From Thereva unica (taxonomy: Eukaryota > Arthropoda > Insecta > Diptera > Therevidae): a stretch of 64,000 nt of DNA. The position numbers and the translations under genes were made by a program. The stretch lies in contig OX465282.1 of the NCBI GenBank assembly GCA_949987705.1, forward strand, positions 88,338,070 through 88,402,069, given 5' to 3'. The notes under the pieces were generated by a model, which worked only from the letters and a program-made list of their open reading frames with translations, made no database searches and was not told the DNA's origin. Below, piece by piece: positions 32,182 to 44,293 of this stretch (its first letter is position 1; the number at the start of each line of letters is the position of its first letter).

Positions 32182-33610
32182 TAGAGATGCGCCGAATATG
32201 GGTTCGACCGAATACGAATATTCGGCCGAATGTTCGGTCAAAAAAGTACCGAACCGAACATTCGGCCGAATTATTCGGTTTATCTTTGCGCAGTTCATAT
32301 AGGCCGGAAGCGATCTGCGAGTAGCAGCGTTCGCCCACCTCTTGAGCACTTTTTGCTAGCTCGACTCACGCACTCTTTCTTTTATTGCAATTTCCCGCTT
32401 TTGATTGGGTTCAACCTAGGTTCAACCCGGATTCAACCCAGTCAAAAACCAATGTCGAGTTGAAACTGAGTCCACTCATCCCAACTCAGCTCTCCTACTT
32501 GGATCGAGTTGATATATCGCTTCATATATGCCGGTTGAGTTGAAATTGGGTTGAAGTGACATTTGTTTTGTTTGTTTACCATCCGTGAAGTCCGCTTTCG
32601 ACGTTAACTTTTGTGTTCGGTGTTTTTTCTGGCCCAGGAACAAAAAAATTATTTCGTTTTGAAATTTTTCGTATCTATAAATGAGAATTTCACACAAAAA
32701 TTTGAGGTTATGTTTTGATATCAGTTCAACTTTATTTCAACCCAAAGTGAACTCAGCTCAATATCATATACAGTGGTCGAAATTTCAACTCAACCTGGTC
32801 ATAAACGGGGTAATTATCGCAAAGAACTAAGGGATTAAAGCACATGGGTCGACGGATTTGTAATCCCAGTTTCAAACTGGTTTCACCATTAACACGCTCA
32901 CAACCAGTGTGCAACCAAAATGAAACCTTTGTCCACATACAAGCGCAACTGATTTTTCATCAATCGGACGGTGTTCTATGGTCACGAAGATTTTGTTGAA
33001 TAAACTTTGACACGTACAAATGCAACCACGCAATTGAAACTGGTGACATTTCCAAGCGAAGTGGTTGTATTCAAATGCGACTTGACGGAATAACACAAAT
33101 ATCGGTATACTTTCAACTTTTTCTATACATATTAGACATAGCACACACAATCTTACACTCGTTACTTAGATTTTTGGGTTATGTCTTGGTGGAACGGAAT
33201 GCACCTACGAAATTAAATGTTGGTGGAAACTCGCCGCTCATCATGGAACCACTGGATGCAATGCAAGTACGCAAGTATAAGCTTGATATTGCTTCCGACC
33301 GGCAAGAACAGTCCTACGCAAGCAGTGGCAAACTAGTTTCAAATCGGTCTCGTTTCTGTCGACACTATAAATTGTTGATTTTGTGAATAAATATGGTTAC
33401 ACAAAGAAGTGTTTGTTTCAATTAGAAATACTACCTATGTACGCTTCCAGAATAAAGCCTCTTTAACATATGTAACTCTTAAAATAATACTATTTAAATA
33501 TTCGGCAATTATTCGGCAAACTAACCGAATATTCGGCCGAATACGAACATTCAAAAATACGCCGAATATACCGAATACGAATAATCGGCCGAACATTCGG
33601 CGCATCTCTA
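32182..33610. mobile_element. Non-autonomous hAT-type element with ATTCGGCCGAA-rich ends
   Basis: The termini are TAGAGATGCGCCGAAT at 32182 and its inverse ending at 33610, flanked by exact 8-bp duplications ATACAAAG (32174-32181 and 33611-33618). About 100 bases at each end are dense in ATTCGGCCGAAT-type palindromes, a possible subterminal binding array. No transposase is recognised. A cluster of GGGTTGAA/TTCAACCC words lies at 32400-32560. Confidence 0.85.
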
Positions 33611-33903
33611 ATACAAAGTCAAATTGGATGTTCATCAAAATGGGGGTGTACAGCAAAAATTATCGATTGTGAGCCGGTCGGCTGATCAACACTCGTTGCG
33701 TTCATGAGTTTGATGAAAATCTGGATGTACATCCAATTTTACCGTGTAAACTTAACAAATACACCTTGTATACGTACTTCAAGGCAAACGGTTTATACGA
33801 AATTCAGATATGGCAAAAACTTTCCCCTGTTATGAAAATAATTAATTCTTCAGTTCAATAGCAAGCTCTGCTTCAGAGTAAGCTGTTATATCTGCATTCA
33901 ATG

Positions 33904-34902
33904 CTGGGCCGGCAGTTGGGTTTTCTGCGCCCGGTGCACTATGCCATATTGCGCCCCATAAGCTGTTCCTTTTTGAACGTAATGAACGACAAAGGAAAAG
34001 ACACTTGTTGAATATTAGAAGTAATTTTCATGATTTGCACAAAATTTAAGATTGCACATAGACAGGAAGTTTCACATTGGTCAACATCCAATCAACAAAA
34101 ATCTGCTGAAAATATAGTTTGCGGAGAAGAGGGTAGGCTAGAGCGATGGGGCGCGGCAGTTTTATTGACAGCTGTGTAGTTTTTGTTTTTTGTCTCCCTT
34201 TTCATAGGAAAATAAAAGAAATGCTAGAAGGGAGAATTAATATTAAAAGCAACAACAACAAGATAAAACATTCTAAGGCATAGTTTGTTGGAAAATTTTG
34301 CTGTTGGGAAAACCCATCGCCCATTCATTGGCTCGTGTGAAACTGGCCATATTAATTTGTTAGACTGTAATACCTCGGCTTCACCTCGGCCGAATTGCGC
34401 AAGTTCGAGCAAATTGGTGTGCTGAACATCAATTTTTGCCTTAGTTCCCAAACATTTGCACGTATTGAACTCAGGAAAAATAAAGCCTGAGTCTGCCCAA
34501 CAGAACATGAAATTGAGATTAAAATTGATTACTCTCAATTAACTGGAATGATGGAATATTATTCCTGTAAGCTTTTCCATTTATAACTTCTGGCGAAAAC
34601 ACAACAACAATTTCAAGCATAAACTGAACATACCAGCCGGTGAAGCCTGAATGAAACTTAATTGAACTGAGGTCAGTGAAGCCGGGCTATAAATAAACAA
34701 ACAAAAAAGTTTTCTCTTTCTTGGGGTTCTTTTTAGGAATCTCTTGAATCCCGAAGCTAAAATCTCTGGAAACTTCCCGCATAAGGAGGTACAGCTTTCC
34801 ATTTTTTAAATTTTTAAATCTTAATTTCGAAATTGCGCCCCCGAAAAATTGCGCCCGGCGCAAGTGCACCATTCGCACATATATATGAAAGTGCCGCCCC
34901 TG
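33904..34902. mobile_element. Probable third hAT-type element
   Basis: The left end CTGGGCCGGCAGTTGGG and the inverted right end CAGGGGCGGCACTTTCA agree at most positions, and both subterminal regions contain TGCGCCCGG. The flanks are ATTCAATG (33896-33903) and ATTAAATG (34903-34910), an 8-bp duplication with one mismatch. No transposase is seen. Confidence 0.6.
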
Positions 34903-34910
34903 ATTAAATG

Positions 34911-35655
34911 CACCAAGAACAGGAACGCTTCAACCCTCATCTTTTTCCAGTGATTCTGAAGATACACAGACGATGTATGAGCAACAGTGAGCAAAATATA
35001 ATATTAACTTTTAAACTATAGTTCTGCATTCCTTATACGGTTGAGGCATGAATACGAAATAATATATTTGCTTTATCTGTTCCCAGATGTGCAAATGACC
35101 GTTAATTGGAAGAGTCGCAAGCTGCTACTGAAAGTACAGAGAATGTTAATTTTGATTTTGGTGATGGATCTTTGATAAAGAGTTTCGACAGTGAGGACAA
35201 TGGCAAACAATGTTTTTTTGCAGTAAAATCTGTATCCGCCGGAATTTAACAAAAATTTTTTGAAGTCAAATAAAAAACAAACATGTGTTTTTACAAAATC
35301 GTCAACAGTATGCGACTGTACTAAATGACTTAGGCATGTTACAAAAGATTGCGGCAGAATTGAAGCAAAACACACCACTGTGCTACCATTGCCCATGTAG
35401 TTTGCAGTACATAGTATATTTCTTCTTGATGTATCTACAAAGGGATCCATCAAGGTACCTGGGCGGGTCTCGTTACGGCGCGGCGTTACGATTGTGTAAT
35501 TTGTAAATTTAAGTATTAGAATCTAATAACATTTGGTTTATATGAGTTTTTGTACTTTCTAATAAATTAATAATTAATCAAAACGGTTAATTTTTTTTAT
35601 GATTTTTTGTTGTTGTTGAGTATTTCAAGTTGAGTAAGTTAATATTTAACACGTT
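34911..35655. other. Unassigned, possible exon-like traces
   Basis: Just right of the third hAT element a short open stretch (APRTGTLQPSSFSSDSEDTQ, 34910-34980) ends near a GTGAGC donor-like site. I could not connect it to a gene. Nothing else is recognised. Confidence 0.3.
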
Positions 35656-35659
35656 TTGC

Positions 35660-35945
35660 ATAATAGGCTAACGGGCTAAAGAATGGCATAGCCGTGGTCG
35701 ACTCTTCTCCCCCGGCACTTTGATGGTTTATTTCAGGTACTCTTCTCATCTCTCTTTATAGGTAGGTACAACGCGTCCGGACTCAACACTCCACAACCCC
35801 CCGCCGAGCCAGCCCTACTATTGAGGCTCGGGGTACCGCTTTGATGTTCCTTTTTTTGACATTTTTTATCTTGGAGTTTTAGTTTAAATTTTTGGTTTGT
35901 GTTGGTGGACCTGAGGTTGGCTCTTCGGGCACCCAACCCTGGGTT
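35660..35945 (-). repeat. Unidentified interspersed repeat, copy A
   Basis: This ~290-bp block is related along its length to 38023-38350. Shared landmarks are TTATTTCAGGTAC, CCCCCCG(C/A)CGA, GGGGTACCGCTT and TTGGC(C)TCTTCGGGCA. On the minus strand both copies read short similar peptides (HQSGTPSLNSRAGSAGG here). The family was not recognised; an LTR leader or a retroelement end is possible. Confidence 0.6.
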
Positions 35946-36471
35946 CACATAACACCACTAATTGTTGCATGCTAAGATATCTCCTTTCTATATACCGAGG
36001 ATGAAATGCCTCTTTGTATACTCAGAATTCCCACATTATGACCCACATTTGTAAGGAGCTAAAGGAGATAATGGGTCACATCAACAAGAGCGATCTGCAA
36101 ATCATCATTATGATGACGACCAAAGCAAGTAATGGAATGCAAAAAAGGATTAACTTTTCGATTCTCTTAACTACTAATCTAGTCATAATAGAACCTGGTA
36201 GGCCCCTACCTTTGACAAGGATAATTATAATATAGGGATTATAGATACAAAGATAACCTTTCGCGGCGAACCGATAATGTTTTGAAAGACTCCATGCACT
36301 CAATTAAATCCCCGATGAATAGAATATTGATGCTGCGTATAGCTATAATTTCCCTGTTATAATAGGGTCGCGAAATGCAAATACTTCAGAAGTTCCACGG
36401 CAGTTGAAATTTTCAGGAATTACTACGAGAACTACTACTAGCTACTATCAGCGCTAGTCACATCATGGATC
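35946..36471. other. Spacer before Harbinger element 1, no gene seen
   Basis: No feature is supported here apart from short open frames without recognisable content. Confidence 0.4.
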
Positions 36472-36501
36472 AATCATGCCGATTATACAACTCGCCGGAT
36501 T

Positions 36502-38022
36502 TTCTGGCACGGGAGAACATCCGATCCGCATTTGAAAATAATTTGCATAATAGAATCCGACGGAATTCTGCATTATCGATCCGCGCTGAAACTGCAATTT
36601 GTAACGGCCAGCTATATCCTTACTTAAAACCACACCCTGTAGTCACTATAAAAATTGAGGAAGAATTTTGAGAAATTGAAAACGAGTAGGCGAAAAAAAA
36701 CAAGAAAAAAATATGCAATTTTTCTGAGGGTCTGGATGGTGATTTGGAAAAAAAGAGATACGTAACCAGAAAATCCCTTGGAAAATAAAAAAATAAAAGT
36801 ACATATATACATATTTAAAACCAGAAGGAAGACGCATCATGGACGTTGGAAATTCGAAAGTGTCTAGCAGTAATTATGGAAATTATTTAAAAAATACCTT
36901 TTAAGAGTGTGGATATCGGAAGAGATATCTGAAAAAATTATTGGTATTTGCTTATGTGGAAGCTAATTTGAAGAAAGAAAAAAGAATCTGTTGGCGCCTT
37001 GGAAGGAGGTTTTTTTTTAAGATTGACTTATAGCGGCATTTGGACATATACAAAAGGATCCTCGCTAAAATTCATCGTTGGACTGGAGGAAGCTATTTCA
37101 CCCCCTTCCTAGCCAATGTTTGAAGAAGACAGATAAAGTAATATTGGTACTGGTATTATCCCGAACGGTAAGAGATTTTTATCTTCCTTTGGTGCTTGTA
37201 TAGAGAGGAAGGTGAAAAAGGCAGTTCGCTGCCCTATGTCAACAATATCCCAGGATATGTAGAGAGGCAAATTTGAAGAGTTTTTCTCTATTTTGAACGG
37301 TGAACGGGGTTGGAACTTCATTTATCTTATATGACGCCTCATGGTTAAGAGATTACCCAGCAAGCTCGTTTTGTTTGGTTGTATTAAAATTAAATGAAGT
37401 CATAGATTGGTGAAGTTGAGGAAATTAAAGAGAACAACATCGTTCTAAAGAGAACAACATCGTTGATTATATGTTTAGAATAGGTTAAGTTTTTTTTTGA
37501 CAACAAACGTTTATAATATTGGCTTTTTCATTTTTTTTCGACATTTTTTTATACAGGTATCTGTTAAATGATAGAATGAATTTTTTCTGATAGATTTTTT
37601 TTCTGTGTGATAAACTTCTATTGAAAAAAAAAATTTGCTTTTTAAGGTATTCTTTTTTTGTTGCCTTTCACTATATTAGGATAATTAATTTTCAATTTTA
37701 TGGTCGTATTGTATTTGGTCGTAATGACTAATCTGTAATCGTTTTTCTTTGTTCGTACGAAGGGATTGACTATTTTTTTTTTTTAAATGGAAGCACTGGT
37801 ACCAGGGCGACGTTGTTAGGTCTCCCTGTATTATTCACAGGTAAAATAAACAACCGACTACACATTGGTTAGGCGATTATAGGACTTATAGGATTTGTAT
37901 GTTTTGATGTGATGTTTCTATGAGTATTGTTTGTGTTTTGATTTGGTTAATTATATATATATTATATACTGGTGTTTGAAATTGATGGTAGTATGATCTT
38001 AATTATTAGTTTCAGCAGGATG
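36502..38022. other. Left non-coding arm of Harbinger element 1
   Basis: No gene is recognised. A 20-bp duplication of AAAGAGAACAACATCGTT occurs at about 37428-37464. Several T-rich runs are present. Confidence 0.4.
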
Positions 38023-38350
38023 GGCTAAGGCCAAAATAGAATGGCAAAGCGGCGGGCGATGTAACTCGTCTCGGAAATATTATTTCAGGTACCCTACATT
38101 TTCCCATGGATGCTCCGAGTCTGTGAGGACGGTACTCACAGACAGGTAAGTGGGGGTTGTGCATATATATAAGTGGTACCTCAGGAGTCTCACCACCCCA
38201 CGACCCCCCGACGAACCAGCTTTTCTCAGGAGCCTCGGGGTACCGCTTAGGTGAACTTCAGGTGGTGTTTTTGGAATTTGTTTTTTGTTCGTCCAAATTT
38301 TTTTATTTTTGTATGTGGATCTGAAGTTGGCCTCTTCGGGCAACCAACCC
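38023..38350 (-). repeat. Unidentified interspersed repeat, copy B
   Basis: It is the second copy of the block at 35660-35945, in the same orientation and with an extra ~50 bases in the middle. Its minus-strand reading includes HLSGTPRLLRKAGSSGG. It lies inside Harbinger element 1, upstream of the transposase start. Confidence 0.6.
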
Positions 38351-38482
38351 AAAATGCACGTCACAAATTTCAAATTGCAATTTCAAATTCTGTCAAATTT
38401 TCCACGATATTTTCGCCTTAGAAAAATAAATATTTAAGTGCCGTGTGTTTAGTACGTAATTAATAGTGTTTTTAGTGTAATT

Positions 38483-39738
38483 ATGGATTCCATTGGGTTT
38501 TATTTAAATTTAGACGAGGGGAATAATAGAAAAGAAACTCGGAAAACAATCCGAAATATGTGCCAAGACATTTTCCAGTTACCAAACTTCCAGTGAGTAA
38601 AAATTTTCTGAAATTTCGTTTTATTTATGATCATTGTTCCTAACCATTGTTATCATTTATTTTTCAGATTTATAAAAAACTTCAGACTAAACAAAGCCGC
38701 TTTTAGTTATGTTTTGAAAGAATTAAAAACTAAATTACCACCGGTAGTAAAATCATCGTCTCTTACTCCAGAAATTGATTTGGCAGCGTGTTTAAGATTT
38801 CTAGCAGAAGGTGGATACCAGAACGGTGTCGGTCAGGATTACTTTGTTGGTATGGCACAACCAACAGTATCGGTTGTACTATCGGAAGTGCGTGATATTT
38901 TGGAAACGACTTTATGTCCCAAATGGATATCGCTAAAAATGACCGAAGATGAAAAAAATGAGGCAAGGTTATATTTTTTTTCAAAGTGCAGAATACCTGG
39001 TGTTGTTATGTGTGTCGATGGCACGCACATTAAAATAGCCAAGCCATCAGGTGATAATGCTCACCTCTTTTACAGCCGCAAAGGATTTTTTAGTTTGAAT
39101 ACCATGATAGTAAGAACTTAGTGGCATATTTATTTTTACTTTCTTATAGACTTTTTTGTTTCTTTTAGATATGTGACCATAAGCAGAGGATTCGGTGTTT
39201 GGATGCTACGTACCCTGGTGCTAGTCACGATTCCTTTATTTGGAGAAACAGTTAGGCTTCCGATTATTTCGAAAGCATATACAATAATGGGGATAGAAAC
39301 CAAAAATTACTCGGTAAGAGTTTTCATCTTTTAAATTGTTTATGGTGTTAATCTAATCGGTTAACAATTTTTTTAAGGTGACGCTGGTTACCCCTCTTGC
39401 CATGGCTTATTACCCCATTCAGAAGTGCTGGGGTTAATACTTCCAAAAGCCGTTTTAATAAAAGCCACAGTTCCGGCCGTAATATTGTCGAGCGTACCAT
39501 CGACGTATGGAAAAATTGGTGTAGATGCCTGCTTGGAGTAGCCAGACAAAAAGCTGTGAAAATAATTAATGCTGCTCTTCATAATATTAGAATACATTTT
39601 AATATTACGGATAATGATGGGCCAATTGAACAACAATTTCAAGAGGACGATGAAATTACATATACGATGATATTCAAACGGAAGAAGACCAAAGATATTC
39701 TACAGAGGCGAATGAATTTCGAAACCAAATTTTATTGA
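38483..39738 (+). pseudogene. Harbinger 1 transposase (HARBI1-like DDE nuclease), one stop and one frameshift
   Basis: Four exons fit GT-AG rules: 38483-38592, 38668-39109, 39169-39313 and 39378-39738. They read NFRLNKAAFSYVLKELKTKL, GYQNGVGQDYFVGMAQPTVS, VMCVDGTHIKIAKPSGD (first catalytic aspartate), DATYPGASHDSFIW (second), GDAGYP and later NIVERTIDVWKNW with the glutamate. A TAG at 39253-39255 interrupts exon 3. A one-base loss just after GYP near 39390 shifts exon 4. Apart from these two lesions the protein is complete, so the copy decayed recently or contains sequence errors. Confidence 0.9.
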
Positions 39739-40074
39739 ACTTTTAGGGTAGTAATAAAAATTTCATTGTTTTTCACTTAAAAAAATGTTTTATTCATTGT
39801 AAAAATTAGTTTGCTATTCTTCGTTACATAATATCACAAAAAAATACAGCCTTCGTGGCTATTATAATTCTCAGAATTAATCAGTCTTCATGACTATTAT
39901 CAATAATGCTTAAAATTACTCCTTATATGAAATTCTGTTTTTGTAACTCAATTTCTAAGAGTTGTTGTTTAATTTTATTTTTTTCAAATGCAAGCTGCTC
40001 CATTTTTAAATGATGCCTATTATTTTCTTGTAATAGGTCATTCATAGTTTGCTTTATAGCCTTTTGATGATCAG

Positions 40075-40810
40075 TTATTTTGTCCAGTGCCCTGTATATT
40101 TTTTTTGGTTTGAATTTCCTTCTTGGAATTTTTCATTAATATCGTTGTACAATTTCCCCTGAATTTTTATTTGTTTTACGAACAGCCTTAAGTGTTTGGG
40201 CCCTTTATTTTGAACAGGTTCTGTAGACGTTTCCATATTAATGCTGTCATATATTTGGAATTCGGCCCCTTCTTCAGGTAACAGCGATTCCTCTATATCG
40301 TTAGTTGTTACTGTTAGTAAATTATTTTCAGCTGTAGTACTTTCATTTTTGGCATCGTCGGAATTAAAAGGTCGCTTACGTGGAACCCCGAACTTATTGG
40401 CTTTTGGCACACCTTCTACACAATCTCTAAGGCATACCAGTTCAATCACTTCTTCCTCCAATGGGCTGAATGATACTTGTGAATAATCCCCACCGCCAGT
40501 ACCTCGAATCTCACGGTTATTGTGCGCTAATTTTTTTCTTAACGAGCATTTTAAATCACTCCAAACCTGAAATTAAAAATTAAAACATCTATTTGACTTG
40601 AGCAAATTTGCAACCTTTTTCCAGTCCGCAATATCTTTTATCGGTGGTCCCACAGAATTTAATTTGTCTCGAATGTTTTCCCAAAACTTTTGAGCAATTT
40701 CAGGATTTCTTTTTGTATTGTTCCTTGCTATGTCCGGATGACTTATTTTTTTTATAGTTGATAGTATAATTAAATTAAAAAACTTAAACTCACATTTTAT
40801 TAGTCTTCAT
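40075..40810 (-). CDS. Harbinger 1 partner gene, Myb/SANT-like DNA-binding protein, intact
   Basis: Exons at 40794-40810, 40615-40741 and 40075-40566 join in phase to about 211 residues. The start reads MKTNK, followed by HPDIARNNTKRNPEIAQKFW, SVGPPIKDIADWKKVWSDLK and the short HNNREIRGTGGG block. This is the tri-helical Myb/SANT-like domain common in the second protein of insect Harbinger elements, which helps import and target the transposase. The rest is acidic and low in complexity and ends KKYTGHWTK. Introns have GTGAGT and a weaker GTTGCA donor. No stop or shift is seen, unlike the transposase it faces. Confidence 0.8.
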
Positions 40811-41047
40811 GGCAAGAAAACTATACCGAAATTTTTCCCATCCGCAGTAAATTTGATGCCGATATGTAATGACAAATTTTGCATGGATTGCGTTTCACTA
40901 GCGGATTCTATAATAACAATTTTTCACACTGCATTACAGTCATTCGGTCATTTTTCATCCGGCGTATTTTCTATAATACGCCAAAAGTCAAATCTATGGA
41001 ATTTTATATCCGCGGTTAATCCGGCGAGTTGTATAATCGGCATGAAT

Positions 41048-42004
41048 ATCTAGTAGCAAGTTAAGTTCGAGAAGTTAGAGCCCAGTAAAGAAGAATTGGG
41101 GTTTATCGCGAGAGTCTATTTCCCATAGATTTAAAGTCGAATAGACGCAAAGTCTATAGTTCGTAACACGCAAGTCTACTACAATAGAAGTTTTTCTACA
41201 ATATCGAATTGTCAAATCTATTACAAATATTTACATGACTTGCAGGTTCTATCAATTTTTGCTTTGCTGGGTGTTATTTTAAGACCTTAAAAATGGAAAA
41301 TAAAGACATAAGACAAGTAATATAAAAGATTTTACGATCTAATTTCAAAACTTTTGGAGAATGTAGTATAATTTTAATTCTTAGGAAAAAGAATTTCAGT
41401 ATCAAGCAACAGTTCGACAAACCAGTCGCCCTAATGGAAGATAATCCCCTAATAGCCAAGAGAATGTGTAGAAACTAGTGGGATGTTGTGCCTAGAGACT
41501 AGCCACTAATTACGATTTTTCATGGTATTCTTTCTGTTAAATAACACTTCAGACTGGATGACAATATATTAAGTGGAGATTGATCCGCACTCACTTCCAG
41601 CCCGCCGGATCTGGGAATCGAGGTCAATAATTCGAATGTGTCAAAATGAAAAAAAAAAGCACATCACACACGTAAACACTATATAAAACGAATCTAAACA
41701 CTTTTCTTTGGTTTGGAGGCAAATCTAATGTGATGCACTTTGCACAACAGAATTAGGTGTATTATTTTACTTAAATATACATGTATTATTGTTAAAAATT
41801 CGGCTTACCGCACCTTTTGTATTAATTTACACTTCAATGTAACTTTTTTTTTTATTTTTAAAGAAAAAATCACGCACGCACTTGACTTTTCTTTAAAAGT
41901 AGAACATCTACTGAAAAACATAGGCACCCGCACCTGTTTATCCATAGCATATATGCACGTGCACGCACACAAGTACCCCCACCTCGCAATGAGACCAACA
42001 CCAA
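41048..42004. other. No gene recognised
   Basis: This stretch between Harbinger 1 and the non-LTR tail fragment contains only short open frames without known motifs. Confidence 0.45.
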
Positions 42005-42009
42005 TAATG

Positions 42010-42130
42010 CATGTTTCGCATGCAATTTTTATTGGTACTTAATCTTTTATGTTTGCATGCCTCAGCTGAGCCACGGCAGTGGTAAATATTTCTCAGCCCT
42101 GCTGGGAAGTGCGCCTTCTGCGTTAGCAGG

Positions 42131-42135
<5 letters not shown>
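42010..42135 (+). repeat. 3' tail fragment of the non-LTR family found at 11690-14863
   Basis: TTTCGCATGCAATTTTTATT and the following ~110 bases match the reverse complement of 11690-11805, with the same landmarks TTTATGTTTGCATG, CTCAGC and GAAGTGCGCCTTCT. Only the 3' end is present, so it is a strongly 5'-truncated insertion. It runs into a CT repeat. Confidence 0.75.

Positions 42136-42222
<87 letters not shown>
42136..42222. repeat. (CT)n followed by (TA)n microsatellite
   Basis: About 38 bases of CT are followed by about 45 bases of TA. A further TA run of about 60 bases lies at 42341-42404. Confidence 0.95.
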
Positions 42223-42224
<2 letters not shown>

Positions 42225-42227
42225 CTT

Positions 42228-42328
42228 TTTTTTCGATTTTTTCGGACCTACACATGCCGAGATATACGCATTTATATTTAGAAAGAGCGACCAAAATGGT
42301 AAATTTTTGACATAATGGCATAATTTTT

Positions 42329-42407
<79 letters not shown>

Positions 42408-43568
42408 AAAAATTATGCCATTATGTCAAAAATTTACCATTTTGGTCGCTCTTTCTAAATATAAATGCGTATATCTCGGCATGTGTAGGTCCGAAAAAAT
42501 CGAAAAAAATAGAGGTTGTTCGTTATGATATTGGCTACCAGCGGTTAGAATATGAAATCCTTTTCTGCACACATAACCTCAAAAAAAATCAAAAACTGAA
42601 GAAACTGCTCAATTTTGGTTTTTTGGCGAAAACTTCGAATATTTTTAGTGAAATTTGATGAAATTTTCAAAAGTTATACTTTATAATGTGAACAATAACT
42701 GGTTAAAATTTCAAGTCAAAATATCTAATACAAGGCTCAAAAATTGACTTCAAATTTGAAAATTGATTGGCCTATCCGTTTTGTGCATCGCTTCGTATGA
42801 GGTTCTTACTTTTTTTAAAATGAAGCTTCTTTTGTGCACTTTTGATGGTGAAAAAGAAAAAATTTTAAACTTGAAGAAAAGTGAAAAAAATCGAATCGAA
42901 AATCGACAATTTTTGCATTTTTTCGCCAATTTTTTTAGAAAAAAATCGCAGTTTTTGATAAAAGTCAATTTTTCGATCATCATAATGTCAAAAATGAACT
43001 AATAGTTCAATAGAAATTGAACTTTGCCAAAAAAAAGTCAAATTTTCCTAAAAAATTGACGAAAAAATGCAAAAATTGTCGATTTTCGATTCGATTTTTT
43101 TCACTTTTCTTCAAGTTTAAAATTTTTTCTTTTTCACCATCAAAAGTGCACAAAAGAAGCTTCATTTTAAAAAAAGTAAGAACCTCATACGAAGCGATGC
43201 ACAAAACTGATAGGCCAATCAATTTTCAAATTTGAAGTCAATTTTTGAGCCTTGTATTAGATATTTTGACTTGAAATTTTAACCAGTTATTGTTCACATT
43301 ATAAAGTATAACTTTTGAAAATTTCATCAAATTTCACTAAAAATATTCGAAGTTTTCTCCAAAAAACCAAATTTGAGCAGTTTCTTCAGTTTTTGATTTT
43401 TTTTGAGGTTATGTGTGCAGAAAAGGATTTCATATTCTAACCGCTGGTAGCCAATATCATAACGAACAACCTCTATTTTTTTCGATTTTTTCGGACCTAC
43501 ACATGCCGAGATATACGCATTTATATTTAGAAAGAACGACCAAAATGGTAAATTTTTGACATAATGGC
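42228..43568. repeat. Long palindrome (about 520-bp arms) with a duplicated outer arm
   Basis: Positions 42417-42938 are the near-perfect reverse complement of 43048-43568, with a loop of about 109 bases. The first ~115 bases of the arm occur a third time at 42228-42341, separated from the palindrome by a TA run, which forms a second smaller palindrome centred near 42370. By eye only scattered mismatches separate the arms. No transposase is seen. It is best described as a foldback-type element; transcription would give a long hairpin RNA. Confidence 0.92.
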
Positions 43569-44290
43569 CGATAACTTACGTAGCGGCGGTTGCTAGAGGT
43601 AGAAAATGTCCATTTCGTATAGTATTCGATGTAACTAACATGTTCCAAAAAAAAAAATTTTACTCTGGAGACAATTCCCTTTTCACTAAAATTTGATGCT
43701 CATCTGACTCCACTAAAAGGGCTGTAAAATTTTTTTGATATGGGGCAAATCGTTTGTAAAATTTTTGTAAGATATGAAAAATTCTGAGAAAAATCACTTC
43801 CTTATATTCATGGACTATAAGGACGGTCTTAAATACATCGTTCGTGCAATTAAATTTACAAATTTTCATTCATTTCAGTAAGCGTTTATATGCCCTGGTA
43901 AAAATTAGATATCTACTTTTCGTTTTAAACCTACCACATGTTTCGTTTAAATCATACATATTTTTTATGACAAATCCACAGCGAAATTCGATAAAATTGA
44001 GTTTTTGTTTTTGTCTACAGCACCACCTACATGACTATAAACTAATAAAATGAGCAGCATATAAAATATGCATATAAACAAATAAATACTTTATATTATT
44101 TTCGCGAAATTTCTTAATGATTTATAAAGCCGCCGAAGAGCCATAAAAAATCAAGAAAGTGATTTTTTTGCACTTTTAATTAAGTAAATGTTTATGTTCT
44201 CCTGAGTATCATTATTAAATAATATAATTTAGTGAGAAATATAATCAAAACATGTTACACCGAAGTAAAAAAAAGGTACCTATTTCACCA
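43569..44290. other. AT-rich, no gene recognised
   Basis: No coding, RNA or repeat signal could be supported. Confidence 0.45.
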
Positions 44291-44293
44291 TTT

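Larger units (their letters stand above)
36475..41044. mobile_element. Harbinger transposon 1 (4.6 kb)
   Basis: Twenty-seven-base inverted ends starting CATGCCGATTATACAACTCG lie at 36475-36501 and 41018-41044. The flanks are a 3-bp duplication AAT (36472-36474 and 41045-41047), the length typical of PIF/Harbinger. Inside are a transposase on the plus strand and a Myb/SANT-like gene on the minus strand, convergent, as in autonomous Harbinger elements. Part of the left arm (38023-38350) is an unrelated interspersed repeat. Confidence 0.88.

Noticed and set aside
34224..34878. Minus-strand frames inside the third hAT-type element
   Set aside because: No transposase motif, no conserved features, and they overlap each other in different frames.
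42763..43235. Two near-identical open frames on opposite strands in the palindrome
   Set aside because: They are mirror images created by the inverted repeat and have no recognisable domain.
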